Source of the DNA: Deltaproteobacteria bacterium
GTDB taxonomy: Bacteria > Desulfobacterota > Binatia > Binatales > Binataceae
Direction of reading: 5' to 3'
DNA: 27,886 nt
Assembly: GCA_021799555.1 (NCBI GenBank)
Contig: JAJZAG010000008.1
Span: forward strand, 1 to 27,886
The translations under genes and the position numbers were made by a program. Of the stretch, positions 1 to 8,264 are shown one piece after another (position 1 is the stretch's first letter; every line of letters starts with the position of its first letter). The notes beneath the pieces are model-generated. The model was not told where the DNA came from. It made no database searches and worked only from the letters and a program-made list of their open reading frames with translations.

Positions 1-107
1 GCCGACATACGGTATCCCCCTTATAACCTTATCATCTCCCAGTCGCTTTTAAGGGTCTCGCACGTCTAACAGTTTCCTGAATTCACGCCGATCAGTGCGC
101 GCCGATT

Positions 108-635
108 TTGATGTTTGCGGTCCCGCGTGTGCTGCGCTTCACCGGCCAGAAATGGGTCTCTTATTGCGGTTTCAGGCCTGAGTGGCCGCTCAACACCTTT
201 TCACAGATGGCAGCGGTGTTCGGAATTTGCCCGGTGGTACTGCTTGCGATTGTACGGCGACGCAACGTGATCAGGCAAGCACTGGACGTCGAATGGTTGA
301 CTATCGCGCTCACGTACGGAGTGCTCGCATACCTAGTCGGAACTTCAGAAGGAACCTGGCTCGATCGCGAGATCGGCTCCGGATGGCCCGCGTTCTGGAT
401 CGCCCTGCCCGCTCTTGCTGCGGCGAGCAGGTCTCTCCTGCCGTCAACTCTGGGCCGCTTGGCCGTGTATAATCTGATTGTGTCCTGGATGCCGCACCCG
501 GTTCAGTGGGCGACGCACTATTCAAATCTGGGTCTCATCGTTACGATTCTAATCGCTCTGGCATTTCAGTTCCTCGCGTACCCCGAGGTATCGACGCGCG
601 AAGAGACCTCTGGTGTGGTACCCGTTTCTGCATAG
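108..635 (+). CDS. Hypothetical multi-spanning membrane protein
   Basis: I do not recognise the family. The 175-residue product is strongly hydrophobic, with about four or five likely membrane segments near residues 31-49, 61-78, 93-110 and 138-158, and a short polar tail. The frame opens after a stop at 78. The first possible starts are TTG at 108 and ATG at 111, and no convincing ribosome binding site precedes either, so the N-terminus is uncertain; ATG at 207 is a later option. It sits 64 bases upstream of the first methyltransferase on the same strand, so it may be the first visible member of the polysaccharide operon. It could also be the C-terminal remnant of a larger polytopic protein, because it is short for a transporter or polymerase. 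Nothing in the sequence assigns a function. Confidence 0.45.
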   Translation: MMFAVPRVLRFTGQKWVSYCGFRPEWPLNTFSQMAAVFGICPVVLLAIVRRRNVIRQALDVEWLTIALTYGVLAYLVGTSEGTWLDREIGSGWPAFWIALPALAAASRSLLPSTLGRLAVYNLIVSWMPHPVQWATHYSNLGLIVTILIALAFQFLAYPEVSTREETSGVVPVSA

Positions 636-699
636 CACCCACGCGTCGTTGGAACACGATGACGGCAACCAACGCTCCTGAAGCGTCTTGGCGTAGCCC

Positions 700-1449
700 A
701 TGACTGACCCAGTGATTCGCATCCTCGGCTGGCGCGCGATGTTTATCCAGGGCGACCCGATGGTCTATGACCGATGGCGATGGCTGCGCCGCTATCTGCG
801 CGCGGGACCATTGCGCACCCTCGACGCGGGATGCGGCAACGGCGCGTTTACGATGTACGCGGCGCGCATCGGCAACGATGCCGTTGGGATCTCGTTCGAC
901 ACCGCCAACAATCGCAAGGCCGCCGCGCGTGCTGCGATGCTCGGGCTCAGCGGCGCGCAATTCGTACAAGGCGACTTGTGCAAGCTGGATACGATGCACG
1001 CGGAGTTGGGCGCGTTCGACCAGGTGATATGTCTCGAGACGATCGAACACATCATGGATGACCACAAGCTCGCACGCGATCTGGCCGCGATGCTGAAGCC
1101 CAACGGGCGGCTCTTTCTCAGCGCGCCCTATACCGGATGCCCTCCGATGCGCGGCGACAAGATCTCCGCAATCGAGAATGGCGATCACGTGCGCTGGGGC
1201 TACACGCATGACGAGATGCGCGCGCTGCTGTCCGAGGCAGGCCTCGCCACAGTGTCCGAGGAGTATTGCAGCGGGATCGTCTCGCGTGAGATCGGCAACC
1301 TCGAGCGGGCCGTTGCGCAAATAAACCCAACCCTCGGTTGGGCGGCAACCTTTCCTCTGCGCGTGCTTCAAATTGCGGATCGTGCCGCTACTGATGCGCT
1401 CAGCGCGCCGTATCTGAGCATCGCCGTCGTCGCCGGGAAGCGGCCGTAG
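700..1449 (+). CDS. Class I SAM-dependent methyltransferase
   Basis: This 249-residue protein has the class I methyltransferase fold signature. The glycine-rich SAM-binding motif I (LDAGCGNGAF, about residues 40-50) is followed by an acidic strand end, a D-containing motif (QFVQGDL) and a motif near residue 110 (FDQVICLETIEHI) typical of the Methyltransf_11/25 group. The section LKPNGRLFLSAPY matches the usual motif III. Its place at the head of a run of glycosyltransferases suggests it methylates a sugar or glycan intermediate, but the substrate cannot be read from the sequence. ATG at 700 is chosen because the conserved part begins soon after. It ends only 2 bases before the next methyltransferase gene, so the two are almost certainly co-transcribed. 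Confidence 0.85.
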   Translation: MTDPVIRILGWRAMFIQGDPMVYDRWRWLRRYLRAGPLRTLDAGCGNGAFTMYAARIGNDAVGISFDTANNRKAAARAAMLGLSGAQFVQGDLCKLDTMHAELGAFDQVICLETIEHIMDDHKLARDLAAMLKPNGRLFLSAPYTGCPPMRGDKISAIENGDHVRWGYTHDEMRALLSEAGLATVSEEYCSGIVSREIGNLERAVAQINPTLGWAATFPLRVLQIADRAATDALSAPYLSIAVVAGKRP

Positions 1450-1451
1450 CG

Positions 1452-2408
1452 ATGTCAATTAAGCGAAAGCTCAAGAACCGGGCGAAGAAGTTGCTATTCT
1501 CAATTCATAAGCTCGGGCTGCGATGCGGAGTGGTCATCCTTCCAAATCACTACTACCTAGATTTCCCGGATGTCAGTCAGCTCGCCCGGGCCGCCGATCT
1601 CTGGGCCAAGCCCTCGCAGCTCGCTGGGGTTGAAACCGACCTGGATCAGCAGGCCGCCCGGCTGCGTGAGATTTGCGCCCCGTATGCAACCGAGGTTCGC
1701 GGCAACCCCCATTACCTCAGCGCCCTCTCAGCCGGCTGCGGACCAGGCTACGGATATATAGAGGCGCAGGCGCTCCATTGCGTCGTCCGCAGTCCAAAGC
1801 CAAAGCGAATAGTCGAGGTGGGTTCGGGGGTCTCGACTTATTGCATCCTGCAAGCCGCCGCGCGCAATGGCGTGCGATGCGCAATCACCTGCGTAGAGCC
1901 CTATCCAAGCGCGTGGCTTAAAGGCGCGCAGGTGGCGCTGATAGAAAAGCCGGTGCAGGCGGTCCCCTTCGATTTGTTCGAGGCGCTTGGCGACGGAGAT
2001 TTTATGTTCATCGACTCCTCGCACATGGTAAAGACTGGCAGCGATACCAACTTCCTGATTCTGGAGGTTTTGCCGCGGCTCAAGCCGGGAGTCGTGGTTC
2101 ATTTCCACGATATTTTTCTGCCTTACGACTATCCGCGCGATGCGCTGCGAACCTTCTTTCAATGGCAGGAAACGGCGCTGCTGCACGCCTTTCTGATCGG
2201 CAATCGTAATGTTGAAATCCTCTTTTGCCTCTCGCAGCTTCACTACGATTGTCCCGGGGTTGTGGGCGACCTGTTTCCCGAGTATCGGCCGCAACCCGCC
2301 GACCGGGGCTTGCGCATCGCCGATAGTCCTATCTTCGATGACGGCGGAGATCACTTTCCGTCGTCAATTTATCTGCGCGTGCGGACCGCGCAAGACCAGA
2401 AAACTTGA
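1452..2408 (+). CDS. Class I SAM-dependent methyltransferase (Methyltransf_24-like)
   Basis: The product is 318 residues. The centre carries a SAM-binding motif (RIVEVGSGVSTYC), a CVEPYPS segment at the end of the second strand, and FMFIDSSHMVKTGSD followed by LKPGVVVHFHDIFLPYDYP. That acidic-His-Asp arrangement is typical of Methyltransf_24-type O-methyltransferases found in polysaccharide loci. The N-terminus is basic and mildly amphipathic, possibly touching the membrane. ATG at 1452 follows the previous stop by 2 bases. Its stop TGA (2406-2408) overlaps the TTG start of a truncated glycosyltransferase copy, suggesting that in an ancestral layout this gene was joined to a glycosyltransferase by an ATGA overlap. 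The substrate is unknown; a sugar hydroxyl is an inference from context. Confidence 0.8.
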   Translation: MSIKRKLKNRAKKLLFSIHKLGLRCGVVILPNHYYLDFPDVSQLARAADLWAKPSQLAGVETDLDQQAARLREICAPYATEVRGNPHYLSALSAGCGPGYGYIEAQALHCVVRSPKPKRIVEVGSGVSTYCILQAAARNGVRCAITCVEPYPSAWLKGAQVALIEKPVQAVPFDLFEALGDGDFMFIDSSHMVKTGSDTNFLILEVLPRLKPGVVVHFHDIFLPYDYPRDALRTFFQWQETALLHAFLIGNRNVEILFCLSQLHYDCPGVVGDLFPEYRPQPADRGLRIADSPIFDDGGDHFPSSIYLRVRTAQDQKT

Positions 2409-2530
2409 AAATCGCAATAGCCAGCGCGGGGCGGTTTCACACCTTCGATCTGGCGCGGCAAATGGAGCGCATCGGCTATCTCGATCGCCTCTATACCGCA
2501 TATCCGAGGTTCAAGGTGGACGGACTGCCC
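2405..2530 (+). repeat. Direct repeat, copy A
   Basis: This is the upstream copy of a 126-base direct repeat. The partner is 3448-3573, with a unit length of 1043 bases. The first 111 bases differ at four positions and the last 15 at five. Recombination between the copies would remove the methyltransferase gene at 2551-3435 and leave an intact glycosyltransferase. Confidence 0.9.
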
Positions 2531-2554
2531 GCCACCGGCGTCAGGGCCCAGTGA
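2405..2554 (+). pseudogene. Truncated 5' remnant of a GT4 glycosyltransferase
   Basis: A 49-codon frame starts with TTG at 2405 and ends at TGA 2552-2554. Its first 42 residues match the N-terminus of the intact glycosyltransferase at 3448 with only A13T and I/L23 changes. At DNA level the first 111 bases differ at four positions, including the start codon (TTG against ATG). The next 15 bases differ at five positions, all synonymous, and similarity then stops. Only the first strands of the GT-B N-terminal domain are present, so a working enzyme is not possible. The following methyltransferase starts at 2551, overlapping the end of this frame. It is best read as a remnant left by duplication or allelic recombination; translation of a 49-residue peptide cannot be excluded. 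Confidence 0.8.
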
Positions 2555-3435
2555 AATTGACGCGCTCAAAACTCGACTATCTTACCCGCGCAGTCGGGCA
2601 TCGCATCCGGCGGCAGCCGCGAGTATGCCCGTATTGCCACGAAGCGCGACGGCTAAGTCTGCTCGGCCGTAAAAAACTGATCATCGAAGTCTTCCGATGC
2701 GAGCGGTGCCGCCTGATTTTCCGTTACCCGCTCGAGACGCCCCGCGATAATGCTGAGCGGTACCAATCGACTTACGATGAGGCCGAAGTAACAAGGCTGC
2801 CGACGGAGGATGAACTCGCGCGTTTCGTCGCCCATGGATTTCCCGGCAATCTCGATTTTACGAAGAAGATCAGGGCGCTGCGCACGATTGTGCCTTCCGG
2901 ACGGGTGCTCGATTTTGGTTGCTCGTGGGGTTACGGAGTCCATCAGTTGATTCGACGGGGCTTCGAGGCAACGGGTTTCGAGGTTTCCAAGCCGCGCGCT
3001 CGGTTCGGCAGGGAAAAGCTCCATGTGAACATTATCGACGATCCTGCTGAGGTTCGTGCGCTTCCCGCGAACTCGTTCGACGTAATTTTTTCAAGCCATG
3101 TCATCGAACACCTTCCGGATCTGAGCGGGTCGTTTGAGCTGCTCAGCCGTCTCCTGGTTCCGGGCGGACTTCTATTTGCTATGATTCCGAATTTCACCGG
3201 CAGCGCCGCGCGGGCGGGGCTCTTCTGGCGGTGGATTGGCCAGGACCATCCAATCGCTCCCACACAGGAGTTTCTCGGGCCGGCGTTGCTTGAGCATGGC
3301 TTCACAAGCGTGCACTTCGGCTCCGGGCCGTTCGATGGATTCTTGATTGAGCGACTTGCGGCGCGTGATTTCGCCGCCCTGAACACCGAGGGCGAGGAGC
3401 TGTTGATCCTCGGCAGCACGGTCGGGTCCGGCTGA
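2551..3435 (+). CDS. Zinc-ribbon class I SAM-dependent methyltransferase
   Basis: From GTG at 2551 the product has 294 residues. The N-terminus has two CxxC pairs (C26/C29 and C50/C53), a zinc ribbon common in Methyltransf_23-type enzymes of polysaccharide loci. The methyltransferase domain follows, with motif I VLDFGCSWGYG, then FEVSKPRA, the motif FDVIFSSHVIEHL, and LLVPGGLLFAMIPN. The open frame extends upstream to 2209, but that part overlaps the previous gene and the glycosyltransferase remnant in another frame, so I start at GTG 2551, immediately before the conserved region. Ribosome binding is weak (AGGG shortly upstream). The gene lies exactly between two copies of a direct repeat, suggesting it was inserted there or reached there by recombination. 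The target is unknown. Confidence 0.8.
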   Translation: MKLTRSKLDYLTRAVGHRIRRQPRVCPYCHEARRLSLLGRKKLIIEVFRCERCRLIFRYPLETPRDNAERYQSTYDEAEVTRLPTEDELARFVAHGFPGNLDFTKKIRALRTIVPSGRVLDFGCSWGYGVHQLIRRGFEATGFEVSKPRARFGREKLHVNIIDDPAEVRALPANSFDVIFSSHVIEHLPDLSGSFELLSRLLVPGGLLFAMIPNFTGSAARAGLFWRWIGQDHPIAPTQEFLGPALLEHGFTSVHFGSGPFDGFLIERLAARDFAALNTEGEELLILGSTVGSG

Positions 3436-3447
3436 GCTGCCGAACTC

Positions 3448-3573
3448 ATGAAAATCGCAATAGCCAGCGCGGGGCGGTTTCACGCCTTCGATCTGGCGCG
3501 GCAAATGGAGCGCCTCGGCTATCTCGATCGCCTCTATACCGCATATCCGCGGTTCAAGGTCGATGGGTTGCCG
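3448..3573 (+). repeat. Direct repeat, copy B (5' end of intact glycosyltransferase)
   Basis: This is the downstream copy of the repeat at 2405-2530. Here it forms the start of a full-length open reading frame, while copy A is truncated. The encoded peptide is nearly identical in both copies. Confidence 0.9.
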
Positions 3574-4617
3574 ACCTCGAAAGTCAGCACCTCCCCGTGG
3601 CTGATGGTTCCGGCAGCTATCGCGGGACGGTTCGGGCTGAACGCTGTTCGCGATCGCCTTAATCTCGCCGCGATCGAGAGCTTCGACCGCTGGATGGCGG
3701 GGCGGATTGAGCCGTGCGACGTGTTTCATTGCCTTTCGCAGTTCGGGATGATTTCGCATCGCGCGGCGCGCGAGCGGTTCGGCGCGCTGACAATTTGCGA
3801 TCGCGGCTCCTCGCACATCCTTTACCAAGATGCAATTCTCCATGAGGAGTACGAACGCCTCGGTGTTCGGTATCCTGGAATCCCTGCCCGCCTCCTCGAG
3901 CGCGAGCTTGCGGAGTACGAATACTGCGACCTGATAACCGTGCCGTCGAGTTTCGTGATGCGCTCCTTCGTCGAGCGCGGCGTTGCGCGCGACAAACTCC
4001 GTCTCAATCCGTACGGCGTCGATCTGTCGATGTTTCATCCGATGCCCAAGCGCGACGCGGTCTTCCGCGTGCTATTCGTCGGCTCGGTCTCAGTGCGCAA
4101 GGGCATAGCGTATTTGTTCGAGGCAGTGAAGCGCGCGGCGATTGCCGGCGGTGATCTGGTGCTGGCTGGCGCGGTCGATCCCGAGATGCAAGCGATCGTA
4201 GAGCGCACACAAGTTCCGTTTCGCCAGCTTGGAGCAGTCCCGCGCGCGCAGCTAGCCGAGCATTACTCACAGGCCTCGGTCCTTGTGCTGCCGTCGCTGG
4301 AGGAAGGACTCGCGCTGGTGCAGGCGCAGGCGATGGCGTGCGGGGTTCCGGTTATCGCGACGACCAACACCGGCGCCGAGGATCTTTTCACCGACGGGGT
4401 CGAGGGATTCATCGTGCCGATTCGCGACCCCGACGCGATAGCGGAGAAGCTCGTCTATCTGCATGAGCATCCGGAGGCGCGCGACGCGATGGGCACGGCT
4501 GCTCTCGCGCGGGTTCAGTCGTTGGGCGGATGGAACAGCTACGGCGAGCGAATGGCTGGGATATATCGGGCCGCGCTCGAAGCACGATCGACAAATAGCG
4601 CTCGGCTGGACAGCTAG
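3448..4617 (+). CDS. GT4-family glycosyltransferase (GT-B fold)
   Basis: The protein has 389 residues, a normal length for GT4 enzymes that move a sugar from an NDP donor to a glycan acceptor on the cytoplasmic membrane face. The N-terminal acceptor domain begins MKIAIASAGRFHAFDLARQM. The donor domain has VLFVGSVSVRKGIAYLFEA (about residues 208-226) and the signature around residues 283-310 (SLEEGLALVQAQAMACGVP). The usual E-x7-E motif is modified: E286 is present but the second glutamate position holds Q294. The start ATG at 3448 is 12 bases after the previous stop. The first 126 bases are duplicated at 2405-2530. The asparagine-synthase-like gene follows after 6 bases. Donor and acceptor cannot be predicted. 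Confidence 0.9.
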   Translation: MKIAIASAGRFHAFDLARQMERLGYLDRLYTAYPRFKVDGLPTSKVSTSPWLMVPAAIAGRFGLNAVRDRLNLAAIESFDRWMAGRIEPCDVFHCLSQFGMISHRAARERFGALTICDRGSSHILYQDAILHEEYERLGVRYPGIPARLLERELAEYEYCDLITVPSSFVMRSFVERGVARDKLRLNPYGVDLSMFHPMPKRDAVFRVLFVGSVSVRKGIAYLFEAVKRAAIAGGDLVLAGAVDPEMQAIVERTQVPFRQLGAVPRAQLAEHYSQASVLVLPSLEEGLALVQAQAMACGVPVIATTNTGAEDLFTDGVEGFIVPIRDPDAIAEKLVYLHEHPEARDAMGTAALARVQSLGGWNSYGERMAGIYRAALEARSTNSARLDS

Positions 4618-4623
4618 AAGCGG

Positions 4624-6444
4624 ATGTGCGGGATTGCCGGGATATTCGCGTACGGTGGCGCAGCGGTATCCGTTGATGAAACCGAGTTGCTGAAAACCCG
4701 CGAGGCGATGACCGCGCGCGGGCCCGATGGCGCCGGCATCTGGCTCTCCACCGACCGCAGGATTGGGTTGGCGCATCGAAGGCTCGCGCTGGTCGATTTG
4801 ACCGACAGCGGCGCGCAGCCGATGGCGAACGGCGATGGAACTTTGCGGATTGTGTTCAACGGCGAGATTTACAACTATCGCGAATTGCGCGTCTCGCTTG
4901 AAGCACGCGGCTATCAGTTCCGTTCAACCAGCGACACCGAGGTGCTGCTCCATCTGTATGCCGATGCCGACGAGCGAATGTTCGAACGGCTGCGGGGCAT
5001 GTACGCGTTCGCGATCTGGGACGCAGTGCGCAAGCGTCTTGTGCTCGCGCGCGATCCGTTCGGGATGAAGCCGCTTTACTATTCCGACGATGGAAGCACG
5101 ATACGGATCGCTTCGCAGGTGAAGGCGATCCTGAGCGGCGGCGCGATCGCTTCGAGCACCGATTGCGCGGGGCAGGTTGGCTTTTTTCTGCTCGGCTACG
5201 TGCCCGAACCGTGGACGGCTTACGAAAAGATCAAAGCGCTGCCCGCCGGTCATTGCCTGGTGATCGATGAAGGCGGACGACGCGAGCTCACACAGTTCTG
5301 CGATATCAAACGGGAGCTGGCCGATCTTGGCGATTCGCCGACGCGCACCGATTGCGGCATCGAAACCGCGCGGCGTATTGAGAATTCGCTGGCCGACAGC
5401 GTGAGGCATCATCTTGTAGCCGACGTTCCGGTCGGGCTGTTCCTGTCGGCCGGACTTGATTCGAGTAGCATCGCCGCCGCCTCGGCTAAATCGCAAGTCA
5501 GCCATATCGACTCGATCACGCTGGGATTCAAAGAGTATGCAGGCGGACCGGGGGACGAGACTATAGTCGCAGCAGATGTCGCGGCGCGGCTCGGACTGAA
5601 GCATCACCCGCGCTGGATATCAGAAGATGATTTCGCGGCAGCGCACGAAAAACTATTCGCCGCGATGGACCAGCCGAGCACCGATGGCGTCAATACGTAC
5701 TTCGTCAGTGAAGCGGCGAGTTCCCTGGGCCTTAAGGCGGCGTTGTCCGGTCTGGGCGGCGATGAATTATTCGGCGGCTACCCAAGCTTTCGCCACGTGC
5801 CGCGGCTGGTCGGACTCGGAAAAATGATTCCCGGCAAGACACTTGGTATTGGTCTGAGGCAGATCGCGGCTCCGATTGTGGCTCGGCTCTCGTCACCGAA
5901 ATACGCATCGATTCTCGAATACAGCGGCAGTTTCGGAGCGGCCTACCTGATGCGGCGCGCGCTCTTCCTGCCGTGGGAGATCGAGTCTCTGCTTGACCCC
6001 GATGTGGTCAGAGAAGGGTTCGCGGACTTCGATCCGGTCGCGATGCTGGAGCAGAGCATCGCGGGAATCAAGGAAGATCATCTCAAGGTCGCCGCCCTCG
6101 AGATGACTTGGTACATGCGCAATCAGTTGCTGCGCGATGCCGACTGGGCAGGGATGGCGCACTCGCTCGAAATCCGGATGCCGATGGTGGACTTGCCGAC
6201 GCTGCGCGCGGTCATGCCCGCCGTCGCGGCGCATCCGGAAATGAGAAAGCCGGACTTCCTGTCGGCGGCGCTGCGCGAAGTCGCCGGGCGGGACTTGCTC
6301 GCGCGTCGCAAGACCGGATTCGTGGTTCCGATCCGGGACTGGCTAATGCGCCGTAACGCAGTAGGCCCGGGGCGCGGCCTGCGCGGATGGGCCTCGATGG
6401 TGGGAAAGCGTTTCGGTTTCGCTATCCGCGAGGGCCGCACCTGA
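4624..6444 (+). CDS. asnB: Asparagine synthase (glutamine-hydrolysing) family amidotransferase
   Basis: The product is 606 residues, with the two-domain AsnB layout. The N-terminal class II glutaminase begins MCGIAGIF, so Cys2 is the expected nucleophile after Met removal; RRLALVDL, FNGEIYNY and TSDTEVLL supply the usual glutamine-site residues. The synthetase domain has the PP-loop as SAGLDSSS (from residue 275), then GLGGDELFGGY. The C-terminus keeps RRKTGFVVPIRDWL. In E. coli such enzymes convert aspartate to asparagine with ATP and glutamine. AsnB homologues inside polysaccharide loci are instead often linked to amidation of uronic acids, and the position between two glycosyltransferases favours that here. 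Either role is possible, so the symbol marks the family rather than a proven function. Confidence 0.88.
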   Translation: MCGIAGIFAYGGAAVSVDETELLKTREAMTARGPDGAGIWLSTDRRIGLAHRRLALVDLTDSGAQPMANGDGTLRIVFNGEIYNYRELRVSLEARGYQFRSTSDTEVLLHLYADADERMFERLRGMYAFAIWDAVRKRLVLARDPFGMKPLYYSDDGSTIRIASQVKAILSGGAIASSTDCAGQVGFFLLGYVPEPWTAYEKIKALPAGHCLVIDEGGRRELTQFCDIKRELADLGDSPTRTDCGIETARRIENSLADSVRHHLVADVPVGLFLSAGLDSSSIAAASAKSQVSHIDSITLGFKEYAGGPGDETIVAADVAARLGLKHHPRWISEDDFAAAHEKLFAAMDQPSTDGVNTYFVSEAASSLGLKAALSGLGGDELFGGYPSFRHVPRLVGLGKMIPGKTLGIGLRQIAAPIVARLSSPKYASILEYSGSFGAAYLMRRALFLPWEIESLLDPDVVREGFADFDPVAMLEQSIAGIKEDHLKVAALEMTWYMRNQLLRDADWAGMAHSLEIRMPMVDLPTLRAVMPAVAAHPEMRKPDFLSAALREVAGRDLLARRKTGFVVPIRDWLMRRNAVGPGRGLRGWASMVGKRFGFAIREGRT

Positions 6445-6472
6445 AGATATTCGTCCTCCGAATCCGTAATAG

Positions 6473-7591
6473 ATGCGAATTCTATACACCGAGACCAGCG
6501 CGCATGCTCCGGCGAGCGCACACTTTCTGGAAGGATTGCGAGCGATGGCGTCGCTCGGAAAGTGCGAGTTCGAATTCTTCGACGAGGCAAATTATCTTCG
6601 CGCAAATCCGTCGCTCGCAAGCCGAGTGGCGCGCCGCGCGCTCGGACATCCGCTCGGTTATCGCGCGATCAACTCAGCCCTCGTAACTGAAGCACAGCGA
6701 TTCCGCCCGGATCTGATCTTAATCGGCAAGGGCTCTTACTTTTCGCCCACGACACTCGCGGCAGTTCGGAACGCGTCCGGCGCGACCCTAATCAACTGGG
6801 CCACCGATGATCCGTTCAATCCGGCCAACGGCACCCGCGACCTGATCGAGTCAATCCGAGAGTATGACCTTTACGTATGCACCAAGCGCGCGCTCGTGGA
6901 CGACGTGATCCGCGCTGGCTGCGCGCGCGCGATTTATGTCCGCTTCGGCTACAAGCCTGAACTGCATTTTCCCGAGCGACCAGTGACCGAGGAGGAACAT
7001 CGCCGTTTCGATTGCGATGCGATGTTTATCGGGGGTGCGGACGCGGACCGCGCTCCTTACTTCGAGAGATTGATTCGTGCGCTTCCCGATTTGCGTCTGA
7101 ATCTCTACGGTGGTTACTGGGACCGCTTTCCGGCGCTCAGACGCTACTGGCGCGGCGAAGCGATTGGGCGCGACTTTCGGCTGGCTGTGGGCGGCTCGAA
7201 GATCTGCCTAAACCTGGTCCGGCGCGCCAATCGCGACGATCACGTTATGCGCACCTTCGAGCTTCCGGCCTGCGGGGGATTCATGCTTGCGGAACGCACG
7301 CCGACGCATCAGGAGCTCTTCGCCGAAGATCGCGAAGCGGCATTTTTTTCCTCGCCGGACGAAATGGCGGCAAAGGTACGCGAATGGCTCGGCCGCGAAG
7401 CGGCCCGGTGCGCACTTGCCGAGACAGGTAATCGCAAAATAACCGGCGGTCGGAACACTTACGAGGATCGACTGAGGGAGATACTCATCGCGGCGGGAGT
7501 CGCGACGTGCGACGCGGAGAAGAATCGCAATGGCCTCGACCGAAATTCGCAAGCGACTGTACGAGCGGTACGTTTCGACCCACGCCGGTGA
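6473..7591 (+). CDS. CgeB-like glycosyltransferase
   Basis: This 372-residue protein resembles CgeB/Glyco_trans_1_2-type glycosyltransferases. The N-terminal half starts MRILYTETSAHAPASAHFLEGL and has FRPDLILIGKGSYFSP and INWATDDPFNP. The C-terminal half has DCDAMFIGGADADRAPYFERLI, LNLYGGYWDRF, the SKICLNLVRR segment and FELPACGGFMLAERTPTHQELF, which ends with the acidic LFAEDREAAFFSSPDEM section typical of the family. The start ATG at 6473 follows the previous gene by 28 bases. The 3' end overlaps the next methyltransferase by 62 bases in a different frame, suggesting tight translational coupling or a C-terminal extension gained by read-on. Sugar specificity is unknown. Confidence 0.75.
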   Translation: MRILYTETSAHAPASAHFLEGLRAMASLGKCEFEFFDEANYLRANPSLASRVARRALGHPLGYRAINSALVTEAQRFRPDLILIGKGSYFSPTTLAAVRNASGATLINWATDDPFNPANGTRDLIESIREYDLYVCTKRALVDDVIRAGCARAIYVRFGYKPELHFPERPVTEEEHRRFDCDAMFIGGADADRAPYFERLIRALPDLRLNLYGGYWDRFPALRRYWRGEAIGRDFRLAVGGSKICLNLVRRANRDDHVMRTFELPACGGFMLAERTPTHQELFAEDREAAFFSSPDEMAAKVREWLGREAARCALAETGNRKITGGRNTYEDRLREILIAAGVATCDAEKNRNGLDRNSQATVRAVRFDPRR

Positions 7592-8264
7592 CGGGATCAG
7601 GCTAACATCGGCATCGGTGCGATCCCGATTCCGAGCGTTCGCAAACTATTACGGCGATTTCCTGCCAGCGGATAAAGACGCATCGATACTTGACATTGGC
7701 TGCGGTCACGGCGCGTTTCTATGCTTCCATCGCGAGCGCGGATACCACAATGCCGCCGGAGTGGATATCAGTCCGGAACAGGTCGCGATCGCGCGCCGGA
7801 TCGGATTGCAAGATGTCGAATGTATCGATGCGTTCCAGGCACTGAGCGTGCGGCCCGGTACAGTTGCGATGGTGAGCGCTCTTGATTTCCTTGAGCATCT
7901 CGAAAAGGAAGAAGCGATGAGAGCGCTCGATGCGATACACTGCGCGCTCGCGCCCGGCGGAACTGTGCTCATTCACACCGTGAATGCGGAAAGTCCGTTC
8001 TTCGGCAACGTGCGCTATGGCGACTTGACGCACGAGAGCGCATTCACGCATGAGAGCCTGAAGCAAATCCTCTCGGCGACTTGTTTCGATGATATTCGTA
8101 TCCGGCCTGCGGGTCCTATAGTACACGGAATTCTTAGTCTCATGCGCGCAGTAATTTGGCGTGCTTCAGAAAATCTATTCCGGCTCGCAGCCGCTGCCGA
8201 GACGGGAGAATTGCGTGATCATATATTCACCCGTAACCTGATCGCCGCGGCGCGGCGCGCTTAG
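7530..8264 (+). CDS. Class I SAM-dependent methyltransferase
   Basis: The 244-residue product has motif I ILDIGCGHGAFLCFH (about residues 53-67), AGVDISPEQVAIARRIG, and VAMVSALDFLEHLEKEEAMRAL, followed by LAPGGTVLIHTVNAESPFFGNVRYGDLTHESAFTHESL. This is the common arrangement of Methyltransf_23/25-like enzymes in O-antigen and capsule loci. ATG at 7530 is supported by a good Shine-Dalgarno-like GGAGAAG about 8 bases upstream. That start lies within the 3' end of the CgeB-like gene, giving a 62-base overlap. A later start would cut into the N-terminal helices. It is the last transferase gene before the polymerase. Confidence 0.82.
   Translation: MASTEIRKRLYERYVSTHAGDGIRLTSASVRSRFRAFANYYGDFLPADKDASILDIGCGHGAFLCFHRERGYHNAAGVDISPEQVAIARRIGLQDVECIDAFQALSVRPGTVAMVSALDFLEHLEKEEAMRALDAIHCALAPGGTVLIHTVNAESPFFGNVRYGDLTHESAFTHESLKQILSATCFDDIRIRPAGPIVHGILSLMRAVIWRASENLFRLAAAAETGELRDHIFTRNLIAAARRA

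Noticed and set aside
1..69. Possible 3' end of another gene at the left edge
   Set aside because: One frame is open to a stop at 67-69, but 22 codons without a motif are not enough to call a gene.
541..1458. 305-codon open frame on the minus strand
   Set aside because: It is opposite a clear methyltransferase and shows no recognisable motifs; GC-rich codon bias creates such antisense frames.
2209..2550. N-terminal extension of the zinc-ribbon methyltransferase
   Set aside because: It overlaps the coding region of the preceding methyltransferase and the glycosyltransferase remnant in another frame and has no conserved features.
3172..4038. 288-codon open frame on the minus strand
   Set aside because: It is antisense to a methyltransferase and a glycosyltransferase, and its similarity to another antisense frame near 2369-2569 is explained by the direct repeat.
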